A DNA stretch of 17,434 nucleotides from UBA6164 sp045107135 (GCA_045107135.1 JASFZI010000094.1:1-17434), one strand, 5' to 3'. Positions 8,013 through 15,357 are shown, counted from the stretch's first letter. Notes: generated from the sequence alone by a model not told the origin. Translations and numbers: made by a program.

Positions 8013-8471
8013 TTATCAAGTAACTACCACATCCCTTTTAGCACACAACTGCTTAATTAAATTATCTGAATTTAAAATTGTAGCATTAATATCAGTTTCT
8101 ACCTTTTTTTGCTCTATATAACCATGCTTACTTAATATTAGTTTCACTATTCTAGAATTATACCTACCTGATAATCAACCATTTATAAGTCTATCAACTT
8201 GATTATTTTTTAAGTCTTCCATAATGTAGGAAAACTCTGGATATTTATTAGCCCAATCATACAAAGTATCCCTTGAAATTCAGCAATATTTAGCAAAATT
8301 AAAAATACTTGGAAAGTTTACATTTAATTTATATTCATAGCTTTTTGATTCTCATGTTCAGCTAAAAGATTCTGACTTTAAAAATTTTTCATGAATATCT
8401 TTACAACTTTCTATATATTCTATATAAAGTTTTTCATACTTATCAAAATCATATTTTAATGGTCTACACAT
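8013..8471 (-). CDS. Phage terminase small-subunit-like DNA-packaging protein
   Basis: The protein has 152 residues. Residues 52-82 hold a helix-turn-helix: FPSIFNFAKYCGISRDTLYD then WANKYPEFS. After it comes LINGGLSGRYNSRIVKLIL (95-113) and HGYIEQK, a pattern typical of terminase small subunits of the gp3 / DNA-packaging type (G-x-L-x-x-x-Y-x-S-x-I-x-K-L). Such proteins recognise the pac or cos site and recruit the large ATPase-nuclease subunit, which is absent from this window. In phage satellites a lone small subunit redirects helper-phage packaging to the satellite genome, the role I favour here. It stands between the membrane-protein gene and the sce7726 cassette. The C-terminal 25 residues match nothing I recognise. 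Confidence 0.8.
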
Positions 8472-8521
8472 ACACTTATAATTATTAATTATTTACCTTA
8501 TTATACTTAAAAATACAAAAA

Positions 8522-8556
8522 AATAAAGACTAGATTGGTAGAATTTAGTCCTTATT
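8522..8556 (-). terminator. Rho-independent terminator after the small membrane-protein gene
   Basis: AATAAAGACTA (8522-8532) and TAGTCCTTATT (8546-8556) pair over 11 bases with one mismatch around a 13-base loop. On the minus strand the stem is followed by TTTTTTTG-type sequence. The stem overlaps the stop codon of the membrane-protein gene at 8545-8547. Confidence 0.6.
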
Positions 8557-8850
8557 TTCATATTCTCATTTTCTTACATTATCAGCTATATCTAATACTT
8601 CATCTTTTGTTGAAGCTTCTAATAAATCCTTTTGAAGTGTCTTAATAGTTAAATCTTTTTTCTTAAGATTATTTTTATTTATAAAAAATAATGCAACAAT
8701 AAGTGATGGTATGAATGTATAAATTAAAGAAAAGACATATTGTCATAATAAAGCATCAAATTGATAATTTCTACTTCATTCTAAAAATATTGCATATAAA
8801 ATAATAGATAAAACAAACCAACTTCTGATAAATGACTTTTTATATTTCAT
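8545..8850 (-). CDS. Small membrane protein, two predicted helices
   Basis: The 101-residue protein has a basic start (KYKKSF), a membrane helix at about 10-25 and another at about 38-57 (FSLIYTFIPSLIVALFF). Its cytoplasmic C-terminal tail of about 43 residues is charged and helical, ending KGEYENKD. Two or three TGA-coded glycines interrupt the standard-code frame. It follows the TPR-protein gene after 18 bases, so the two are probably co-expressed. I recognise no family. The tail could form a short coiled coil that contacts a partner. Confidence 0.7.
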
Positions 8851-8868
8851 AAAATAAGTAATTAAAAA

Positions 8869-9858
8869 TTATTCAAATTTATTATCTATTTCTTTTTTCA
8901 TTCATTCAATTAAAAATATAATAATAGTTTTTTTGTCTCCTCTTTTTAAATTATTAGAATACTTACTTAATAAAGAAATATATTTATTATACAACCTTAC
9001 TCTCTTTAATCATGAATATTTATTAGTTAATTCTTTCAGTTTTTCAAGTATTAAATTAGATTTATTTTTAAGCTTGGTATTTAATTCATTTTTTGTTTTT
9101 TCTTCTAATTTTTTCTCATTATTAAAAACAACCTCTCTTAATTCTTTAATTTTTTCATTAGCATCTTTTATATTTTCTTTTTCAGAAGTAAAGTTTAAAG
9201 CTTTTTCATAATATAAGATTGCTGTTTCTACATCTTCCTTATTTAAATTATTATTTTTAGCCTTTTCATAATATGAAATTCATAAATTAAAATAAAGATA
9301 ATACTTCTTTCCATATCATTCATTCAATGATAGGTTATAATATTTTATAGCTTCTTCAATATTTCATTTGTATAATACCCCGTTAGCAAATTGAAAATAA
9401 GCAATAGATAAATTATCTCTTATTTCTTTAGATGTTGTTAATTCTTTAGCCTTTTTATAAAATTCAATGGACTTTAGTATATCTCAATCTTTAAAAGCTT
9501 TATTTCAATTAATAAAATATTCACTTATTAATTTTGATTTTTCGTTTAACTTTTCTTCCTCTATTACTTTACACTTTTCAAATAAATCAAAATACTCATT
9601 CAGCTCAATTTCTAATTTATAAAATCTTGTAATTATTTTATCATATTCACTTGCATATGCTGTATCTGCCATAATAGATGGAGAGCCTTTATATCTCTGG
9701 TTTATATCTTCTCTTAAATTAACCTTTTCTTCAAGAATTTCTTGTACTTGAGAATAACTTTCAATATATTGATTGTATTCATCTTCACATAATTCAGATG
9801 CATAACCTATATTATATAAACATAAGCTAGTAAGTACTATAGTTATAATTTTCTTCAT
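8869..9858 (-). CDS. Exported tetratricopeptide-repeat protein
   Basis: The protein has 329 residues. A signal peptide is clear (MKKIITIVLTSLCLYNIGYA, cleavage expected after A20). Residues 21-115 are a charged helical region. TPR-like units follow at about 116-225: GNKAFKDGDILKSIEFYKKA, then IAYFQFANGVLYKGNIEEAI, then LGISYYEKAKNN with ETAILYYEKALNF. The end (230-329) is a Lys/Glu coiled coil and a short hydrophobic stretch. The TPR glycines in KDGD, YKGN and NLGIS are TGA codons. It is the first gene of the left arm, facing the structured hub. Export of a TPR protein suggests a cell-surface or periplasm-like scaffold, perhaps altering phage adsorption or host contact; that role is inference only. 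Confidence 0.8.
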
Positions 9859-9909
9859 AGTAAAATAGTAATATAATAAAATATTTTATCACTAATAACT
9901 TCTATTATA

Positions 9910-10060
9910 TGATGTTTTAGCAAACAAAAAAGGGCAACTTAAGCACACTCTGTTCGCTAAAACATCACTTCATTCTGAATAAAAAAACAAAAAGAAGGGC
10001 GAGTAACCTAAGTTACCCATCTTTATTTTTTATCCAGAACTTACAAATGTAAGCTTTTTT
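9910..10060 (+). ncRNA. Candidate structured RNA in the divergent hub
   Basis: Three hairpins follow one another in a gene-free 299-base gap between divergent genes. First, TGATGTTTTAGC (9910-9921) pairs perfectly with 9956-9967 (12 bp), with AACA/TGTT continuing inside. Second, a long imperfect stem pairs TTCTG (9973-9977) with CAGAA (10035-10039), with A-rich against T-rich strands between, GG with CC, and GTAAC (10003-10007) with GTTAC (10012-10016) at the tip. Third, CTTAC-AAAT-GTAAG plus C and T6 (10040-10060) is a textbook terminator for rightward transcription. AGGGC-A/G-A occurs in both larger hairpins. A -10-like TATTATAT precedes at about 9903-9910. It fits a roughly 150-base RNA, but a replication or packaging site is also possible. 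Confidence 0.45.
10040..10060 (+). terminator. Rho-independent terminator ending the hub RNA
   Basis: CTTAC (10040-10044), loop AAAT and GTAAG (10049-10053) are followed by C and six T. There is no rightward coding gene before it, which is the main sign that a non-coding transcript runs through 9910-10060. Confidence 0.65.
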
Positions 10061-10101
10061 GTGATATTTTAGCTTTTATAATATATTGGAAAAAATGAAA
10101 T

Positions 10102-10129
10102 TTGCAAATAATCTATAGACTAATATTAT
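10102..10129 (+). promoter_or_regulatory. Promoter of the right-arm winged-helix gene
   Basis: TTGCAA (10102-10107), a 16-base spacer and TATTAT (10124-10129) lie 28 bases before the start codon at 10158. The region just upstream (10063-10073, GATATTTTAGC) repeats the hub stem sequence with one change, so this promoter may be controlled by whatever binds the hub. Confidence 0.45.
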
Positions 10130-10157
10130 ATAAAAAATTTATAATTAATATATTATT

Positions 10158-11015
10158 ATGATAAAGGATTATTTAGATATTTTAAGTAAAAAAGATATTG
10201 AGTTATTTCTTAGTGATAGCCCTTTTTTAGAAAATTCATATTTGCATTGATTAAAAAAGAAAGAAATAGATGAATATACAGGAGAAAAATATGCTTTTTT
10301 TAAAACTGAATCATATTATATGATAGATCAAGAAGAATATAAAAAAGAAAAATTGCCTGGTAATTTTATTAAAATATGAGATATCTTAATAAAACTATGA
10401 GCTATAAAAACACCAATAAGACAATCAACTAAATATGAAGAGTGATTTTTTGCAATTGATTATATAGATTTTAATAAAATTAATTTACTTGAAAATATAT
10501 TATTTAATCAAAAAGAAAGAGAAAAACCTCTTTTGCTTGACCAACTAAATAAGGAAATTAAAGACCAGTCATTGAGAGTTGTAACTATATTAAATATATT
10601 ACAAATAAATGATGATATTATAAATTTTATTGATACTGAAATTTTTATCCATGCTCTCTCAATCAAATATCCTAAAAAAATAAAAGAAGTATCAAATTTA
10701 TTAAAAATCAATTTAAGTAAAAAAATAAAGTGATTAAAAGTAAAATGAGATATTATAAAAGACATTGATAATAATATTTTAATAAAATTAACTCCCACAG
10801 AACAAAAAGTGGTCTGACTGCTTATATCTCAAAATAAAAATGGGTGAATGAATCATGAAAATATTAGAAAAAATACTAAGCAATCAAAAGGAGCTTTAGA
10901 TAAAACACTAAAAGATTTAAGAAAAAAATGGAAAGATATTGCTATAAATCACCTAATTAGTATTAGATTTTCTAGTTATGATAAATGTTATACCATAGAC
11001 ATTAAAGGGATATAA
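10158..11015 (+). CDS. Unrecognised protein with C-terminal winged-helix-like region
   Basis: The protein has 285 residues and matches no family that I can name. Residues 1-125 are mixed and Lys/Glu/Tyr-rich; 126-200 are helical (LLLDQLNKEIKDQ onwards). The region from about 215 reads LTPTEQKVVGLLISQNKNGG, then HENIRKNTKQSKGALDKTL and LRKKW, then ISIRFSSYDKCYTI. This has the helix-helix-recognition helix-beta wing order of a winged helix such as the OmpR-type C-terminus. As first gene of the replication arm, beside repeated GATRTTTTAGC sequences, it could be an initiator or activator binding the hub. That is inference. It ends 191 bases before the primase-like gene, with a terminator between. 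Confidence 0.75.
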
Positions 11016-11088
11016 AAAGGAGAATTATAGGAGTTTTATATCTTTATAAAATCCTTTTAAATAAGTAATACTATCTGTTTTCATAGGA

Positions 11089-11116
11089 GATAAGAGTTTT
11101 GTACTCTTATCTTTTT
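11089..11116 (+). terminator. Rho-independent terminator after the winged-helix gene
   Basis: GATAAGAGT (11089-11097) pairs perfectly with ACTCTTATC (11103-11111) around TTTGT and is followed by five T. It separates the winged-helix gene from the primase-helicase transcript. A weaker hairpin (TTTTATA with TATAAAA) lies just before it at about 11034-11051. Confidence 0.85.
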
Positions 11117-11139
11117 CTTTGATAAAAAATAATATTACA

Positions 11140-11177
11140 TTGTCAGCTGATACAAAAAAATATAAAACCTGCAGGTT
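11140..11177 (+). promoter_or_regulatory. Promoter with 12-base palindromic operator before the primase gene
   Basis: TTGTCA (11140-11145) and TATAAA (11161-11166) are 15 bases apart. The perfect palindrome AACCTGCAGGTT (11166-11177) begins at the end of the -10 box and covers the likely start of transcription, the expected place for a repressor site. It is strikingly GC-rich for this DNA. The palindrome is certain; the promoter is moderate. Confidence 0.5.
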
Positions 11178-11206
11178 ATTGATTTATAGTTTCTAATAAT
11201 AAATAA

Positions 11207-11833
11207 ATGAAACAATCAATAACAGAATTAGAAAAAAAGTATTTTGAAAACTATACCTATTGAAATAATTATCCAAATAGTAATATAGAAAGAAAAATAT
11301 TAGAATCCTTTTCTAAAAAAACCCTATCAAGTCTAAAAAATGATACTGAAAGAGAATATTTTGAACTAAAAAGTATATATTTAAAAGATCTTAGAAAAAT
11401 ACAACAGAAAGATAACTATTTAAATTGATCTGAATTAGAAAAATATTTTTTAGAACAATTCTTTTATTATTTTGAATGATGATATGAATTAAAAAAAACT
11501 CTAGATTTTATTGAAAAAGTTGAAAGTTTTTACATATGGAATCATACAAGTGTAAAAGATAAAAAATCAAAATACATTGATTTTAAAACCATTCCAATAG
11601 TTCCATTTATTTCAAAGTTTGTAAAAATTCCTTGAAACTTAAAAAATAACTTTATTTGCATATTTCCTGATCACAAAGATAAAACAGCTAGTTTTCATAT
11701 TTATGAAAAAACAAATACATTTAAATGTTTTTGATGTTGAAAATCATGATGAGCAGTTAATTTTATTGAATGATACTATTGAATTGAAAATAATAAAGCC
11801 TGTAAAAAGATACTTAGTTTATATAATAAATAA
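11207..11833 (+). CDS. CHC2-type primase zinc-finger protein
   Basis: The 208-residue protein has a C-terminal zinc finger like that of DnaG/phage primases: C151-IFPD-H156, then TASFHIYEKTNTFKC with C174-FG-C177, then GKSGGAVNFIEGYYG. In the usual CHC2 motif the first pair is C-x2-H; here it is C-x4-H, while H-x17-C-x2-C is normal. The conserved glycines after the finger are TGA. Residues 1-140 are charged and helical and show no TOPRIM catalytic motif, so this is likely the template-binding subunit of a split primase or a regulator of the helicase encoded 5 bases downstream. Phage and satellite replication modules often join such a finger to an SF3 helicase in one protein. Confidence 0.85.
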
Positions 11834-11838
11834 TAATT

Positions 11839-13032
11839 ATGAATAAAAAAGATAGAGAAAAGCTTGAAGAGTTATCTAAAAAAATAAATGAAACTTATGT
11901 ATATATAAAATCCCTAGCTAAATTTTATTGCCCAAAATATAAAAAATTCTTTAAAGCAAATGAAGTCGCTACAAATATGCTAATTACTTATAAAGATCTA
12001 ATTCTATTAAGAAAATGACAAATAATAAAAACTTATGATGAACTATGCTATTACAGGTGATGAAAAAAATGATGTTATAATCTATTAGATGAAAGTAAAA
12101 TACTTATCCCCTCTGAAAATCCTATATTAGATCCAAACATTAAAAAATTAATAGATAATGTATGCTGATATAAAAAGGATAACATTGAGTACTTACATAA
12201 ATTAATTCTATTTAAATATACTCATTTAAATGAATTTAATATTCCTGCAGTAGTTTTATATTGAGTATGATGAAGTTGAAAGTGAACAATAATAAATCTT
12301 TTTTGAACTATGTTATGAAAAGAGAATGTATGGGAAAACTTATGACAAGAAAACTTAAATTCAAGTTTTAGTGTATATAAATGAGAACAGTTTATTGTAG
12401 AATTTGCTGAAATAACTAGAAATAGTATTAATCAAGATATGAGGATATTAAATAAATTAAAAAACTTAGTTCTATCCCCAACTCATACTGTAAACTTAAA
12501 ATGAATAAATCATTATAAGATTGATAATGTAGCACTATTTTTTATATCAAGCAATTCTAATACTCCTATACAATTAGATTCAAAAGAAAAATGAAATAGA
12601 AGATTTACAATTATAAAATCTCTATCTGCTTTATCAACTCAAGAATGAAATGATATAAATAAAACTATTAAAGATAAAAAATCTGTTCAAAATTATTTAT
12701 GCTGGTTAATGATAAACTTTCCTGAAATGATAAAAACCGAAAAGATAGATGTTCTAGATAACCAAGATAAAAAAGATTTAGAAGAAAAATCACAAAGTGA
12801 TGCAAATCAATTTTGGGAATGGTTTGAAGAAAAATACCCTGATAAAAAATGAAAAATATTAATACAAGACCTTAATAAAGAAATTAATAACTACCTTGTT
12901 AATGAATTAGATTATGAATACTTTGAAAGGAATAATTTTAAAAGATTTTTTTGGAAAACTTCTAGATATGAAAAGAAAAAAATGAGATTCAAAGATATAA
13001 ATAATTCAAGATGGGGAGTAGAAATAAAATAA
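11839..13032 (+). CDS. Superfamily 3 replicative helicase (phage/satellite D5/DUF5906 type)
   Basis: The protein has 397 residues. The P-loop GVGGSGKGT is at 142-150 (bases 12262-12288). All five glycines in it are TGA codons, which makes it the clearest proof of recoding in the window. Then come QFIVEFAEI (Walker B-like, ending near residue 200), VNLKGINHYKIDNVALFFIS with SSNSN (sensor-1 asparagine region) and GNRRFTII (arginine finger region), in the order expected for SF3 AAA+ helicases of viruses and satellites. Residues 1-130 are an N-terminal helical domain and 300-397 a charged C-terminal domain, perhaps DNA-binding. It forms an operon with the primase-type finger protein and probably opens the element's origin. 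A GGAACATT repeat cluster begins 8 bases after its stop codon. Confidence 0.9.
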
Positions 13033-13040
13033 AAAATACT

Positions 13041-13098
13041 GGAACATTGGAACATTGCTATTTTAAAATCCCTATTTATTAAAGTGTTCCAATGTTCC
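13041..13098. repeat. Paired GGAACATT octamers, candidate origin or terminator
   Basis: GGAACATT occurs twice head to tail (13041-13056). After an AT-rich spacer the inverse follows twice (13083-13098; one unit has a single change). The outer 14 bases of each side (13041-13054, 13085-13098) are perfectly complementary. Placement just after the helicase gene, with four units around AT-rich DNA, resembles the iteron origins of phage satellites. A hairpin terminator is the alternative, but no T-run follows and the loop is long. Confidence 0.55.
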
Positions 13099-13144
13099 AA
13101 CAAAAAATAGAATAAAGCTAATCCTATTTAAATTTAAATTAAGT

Positions 13145-13158
13145 ACTTACTAGTAAGT
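13145..13158. promoter_or_regulatory. Perfect 14-base palindrome before the small ORF and Xre gene
   Basis: ACTTACTAGTAAGT is its own reverse complement and lies 20 bases before the ATG at 13178. The transcript that follows encodes an Xre-type DNA-binding protein, so an autoregulatory operator is the simplest reading. The site differs from the palindrome at 11166-11177. Confidence 0.5.
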
Positions 13159-13177
13159 CATTTTAATACAAATTATT

Positions 13178-13333
13178 ATGACACAAAAAATATTCAAAAA
13201 TGAATTGAAATTTCTTGAAAAATTTAATACTCAAGAAAATGAAAAAATTGAGTTTATAGAAAAGCTCTATAAACTATCTAATATTATGTTTAATCAATAT
13301 GAAAAAAATTGACAAAATAACATAAAAGAATAA
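13178..13333 (+). CDS. Small uncharacterised protein (51 residues)
   Basis: This is a short, highly charged helical protein (FKNELKFLEKFNTQENEKIE, then a second amphipathic helix with IEKLYKLSNIMFNQYEKNG). It has one TGA glycine and ends in TAA. It starts just after the palindrome and ends 31 bases before the Xre gene. It is too short to classify; codon use and context support a real gene, perhaps a small regulator or antirepressor. Confidence 0.55.
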
Positions 13334-13364
13334 ACTAATCTTAATCCCTAGCTTAATATTTATT

Positions 13365-13571
13365 ATGACAATATATATCAATATTTGAGAATTAATGAAG
13401 AAAAAATGATTCACAGCTGTAAAATTAGCTGAATTATCTTGATTAACTCCTGAACATATTTCAGTAATTAAAAGCTGAAAAACTAAAAGAATTGAATTTG
13501 ATACAATAGATAAACTTCTAAATACACTTGAAGTAGAACCAAATGAATTATTTAAATATAAAAAAGAATAA
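13365..13571 (+). CDS. Xre-family helix-turn-helix repressor
   Basis: The 68-residue protein is almost entirely one Cro/CI-type helix-turn-helix: NIGELMKKKGFTAVKLAELS, LTPEHISVIKSGKTKRI as turn and recognition helix, then FDTIDKLLNTLEVEPNELF, the typical last two helices. I use the ATG at 13365 rather than the one at 13395 because the extra ten residues supply the first strand/helix of the fold. The stop codon is directly followed by the recombinase ATG, so both come from one message. It is the likely lysogeny-type repressor of the element, and the ImmA-like protease at 4330-4863 is a candidate to inactivate it. Target sites may be the palindromes at 13145-13158 or 11166-11177. Confidence 0.88.
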
Positions 13572-15323
13572 ATGGATAATACAATAATATATACAAGAGT
13601 TTCTACATGAAAACAATCCAAACATTGAGAAAGTTTAGAAATTCAAGAACAAGAATGTAGAGAATATTGTAAAAGAAATTGATACCAAGTTTTATGAGTA
13701 TTTTCTGAACAATTTACATGAACGAAAGATAAAAGACCTAAAATTCAAGAAGCATTAGAGTTTATAAAGAATTCTGAACTACAAATAGACTATATAATAG
13801 TCTTAAAAATTGATAGAGTTAGTAGATGATGAATAGCTATACATAATAGCTTTAAAAAGCAATTTAGTGATTTATGAGTAATATTAAAAGATGTTCATTG
13901 AATAATTTGAGAAGATGAAAATGTAGTTAAAATAGAATGATTAGATACAGATAAATATGGTTGGACTAAAAATAATAATAAACAAATTGCTGAAAATATG
14001 ACAGTTATGATGTCTGAAAATGAAAGAAATACAATACTTCAAAGAATGCTTTGACAAGCAATGAGAAATAATAAAAGATGATTTAAAGTTAGAAATTCGG
14101 ATTATGGATTTAGAAATGAAAAGATAGTAACTGATTTATGAAAAAAGACAATTCAAGTAGAAAATTCTGAAGAAAGTATTTTTATAAAAAAGATGTTTGA
14201 ATTAAAAGCAAGATGAGATTTAAGTGATAAAGATATAGTAAAAGAGCTTAATTTAATGTGATTTAAGTCAAGAGTAAGAGCAAAATGGAATAATGATAAA
14301 ACAAAAATAATTTGAAATGTATGATGAAATAAACTTAGATCAGAACAATTACAAAGATATATAAAATCTACTATTTATGCTTGAATTATATGCGAAGAAT
14401 GGACTTGAAATATACCAATGAAAACACCTTATAATTGATTAATTAGTATATATTTATGGAACAAAGCTAATAGGTGAAAATATAAAATCAATATAATAAG
14501 TGAAAAAGAAATAAATATTGAATACTATAAATGAAATGAACAATTAGAAAAACCAATAATTCAAAGACCTAAAAACTATAATCCTGAATATCCATATTGA
14601 AAATCTCTAAAATGTCCTGAATGTTCTGGTCATTTAACAGCAGAAAAATCAAGATCAAAAAGTTGAAAATATCATCATTATTATAGTTGTAGATGAAAAA
14701 AATGAATAAAACATAAAAACTACAGCCTAAAAAGAGATAATACAAATAATAAAATAGTAAATCTTTTCTATTCATTAAAATTTGATGATAAAGTTATTGA
14801 ATTATTTAATTTTATATCTGATAAAGTTTACGAAGAAAGAAAAGATAAAAATATTGAGAAAAATAATCATATATTAAACAATATAAAAGAACTTGAAACT
14901 AAGAAGAATTTTATAACTGATAATGTAAGTAGACTTATAGCCTACCCTGATTTACTAGAAGCTCAAAATAAGGAATTACAAAATATAAAGAAAGAAATTA
15001 CTCAATTAAAAAACAAACAAAAAGAAAAATGAGAACAATTATGATTAGCAAGGTTTAAACAATGCTCTAAAAAAGTTCTCACACACCTAGATATATTAGT
15101 ACAACAAAAGGAAAACCCTGAAATTATACAAATAGTTTTTGATATAATTTTTAATTGAAAAATAGAATATGAAAAATTAAAATCTCACACACCCTTGAAT
15201 GATTTTTTATTAGCTTTAAATACACAAAAAAAAGCTGGCCAAGAGTGCAATCTCAGCCAGCTTTCTACTTTAAATAGCAAATGGTGGGTCATCCGGGGCT
15301 CGAACCCAGGACCTTGTCCTTAA
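13572..15323 (+). CDS. Large serine recombinase (integrase), C-terminus formed by the integration site
   Basis: The protein has 583 residues. The resolvase-type catalytic domain (1-150) begins IIYTRVSTGKQS with catalytic S11 and includes LKIDRVSRGG with the conserved arginines. The recombinase domain follows (about 175-300), then a zinc ribbon from about residue 348 (CPECSGHLTAE... with YYSCRGKKG) and a long coiled coil (about 420-500), the full order of phage-type large serine integrases. The start abuts the stop of the Xre gene. The last 33 or so residues are translated from the boundary hairpin repeat (KKAGQECNLSQL) and from antisense tRNA-Lys, ending at TAA 15321-15323, 42 bases inside the tRNA. 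In an excised circle joined at the left repeat the tail would instead be GQECNLGQLFYFS onward. Confidence 0.93.
15227..15265. repeat. Boundary hairpin repeat, copy 3 (right end of the element)
   Basis: Copy 3 is 28 bases identical to copy 2 (15227-15254) plus a right arm with two differences (AGCCAGCTTTC), so the stem is shorter: AAAGCTGGC with GCCAGCTTT. It lies 17 bases from the tRNA-Lys 3' end and inside the recombinase reading frame. It would terminate the leftward tRNA transcript and, with copy 2, bounds the element. Confidence 0.85.
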
Positions 15324-15357
15324 AAGGGACCTGCTCTACCAACTGAGCTAATAACCC
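15282..15357 (-). tRNA. trnK: tRNA-Lys (anticodon TTT)
   Basis: The 76-base gene folds into a full cloverleaf: acceptor GGGTTAT/ATGACCC (one T-G pair), D arm GCTC...GAGC, anticodon loop CTTTTAA with anticodon TTT, T arm CTGGG-TTCGAGC-CCCGG, discriminator A and an encoded CCA. It is the only tRNA here. Its 3' end faces the mobile element, the common orientation for tRNA-associated insertion. The recombinase reading frame overlaps it in antisense by 42 bases. The tRNA is complete, so insertion left it functional. Confidence 0.96.

Larger units (their letters stand above)
3403..15265. mobile_element. Integrated phage-satellite-like element with serine recombinase
   Basis: About 11.8 kb lies between two direct copies of a hairpin repeat, beside the 3' end of tRNA-Lys. 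The right arm (rightward) encodes a winged-helix-like protein, primase zinc-finger protein, SF3 helicase, small ORF, Xre repressor and large serine recombinase. The left arm (leftward) encodes a TPR protein, membrane protein, terminase small-subunit-like protein, the sce7726-sce7725-RES cassette, an ImmA-like protease and a coiled-coil membrane protein. No capsid, portal, tail, large terminase, relaxase or type IV secretion genes are visible. Size and content match phage-inducible islands better than a full prophage or conjugative element. The exact crossover could be in the hairpin repeat or in the nearby sequence AATGGTGGG shared by 3531-3539 and the tRNA end. Confidence 0.75.

Noticed and set aside
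10508..10798. Leftward 96-residue hydrophobic ORF opposite the winged-helix gene
   Set aside because: It is the antisense shadow of a gene whose Lys/Asn/Ile-rich codons read as Phe/Leu/Ile on the other strand.
13274..13621. Leftward 115-residue hydrophobic ORF over the Xre gene
   Set aside because: The opposite strand encodes a clear Xre protein and the start of the recombinase; the hydrophobic reading is an AT-composition artefact.
1339..15265. The three hairpin copies as part of a CRISPR array
   Set aside because: The copies are kilobases apart without regular spacers, and no cas genes are present.
15282..15323. The recombinase C-terminus as a sign that the tRNA call is wrong
   Set aside because: The cloverleaf is complete with an encoded CCA, and the frame passing through it is antisense; translated tRNA at an integrase end is expected from insertion next to a tRNA.
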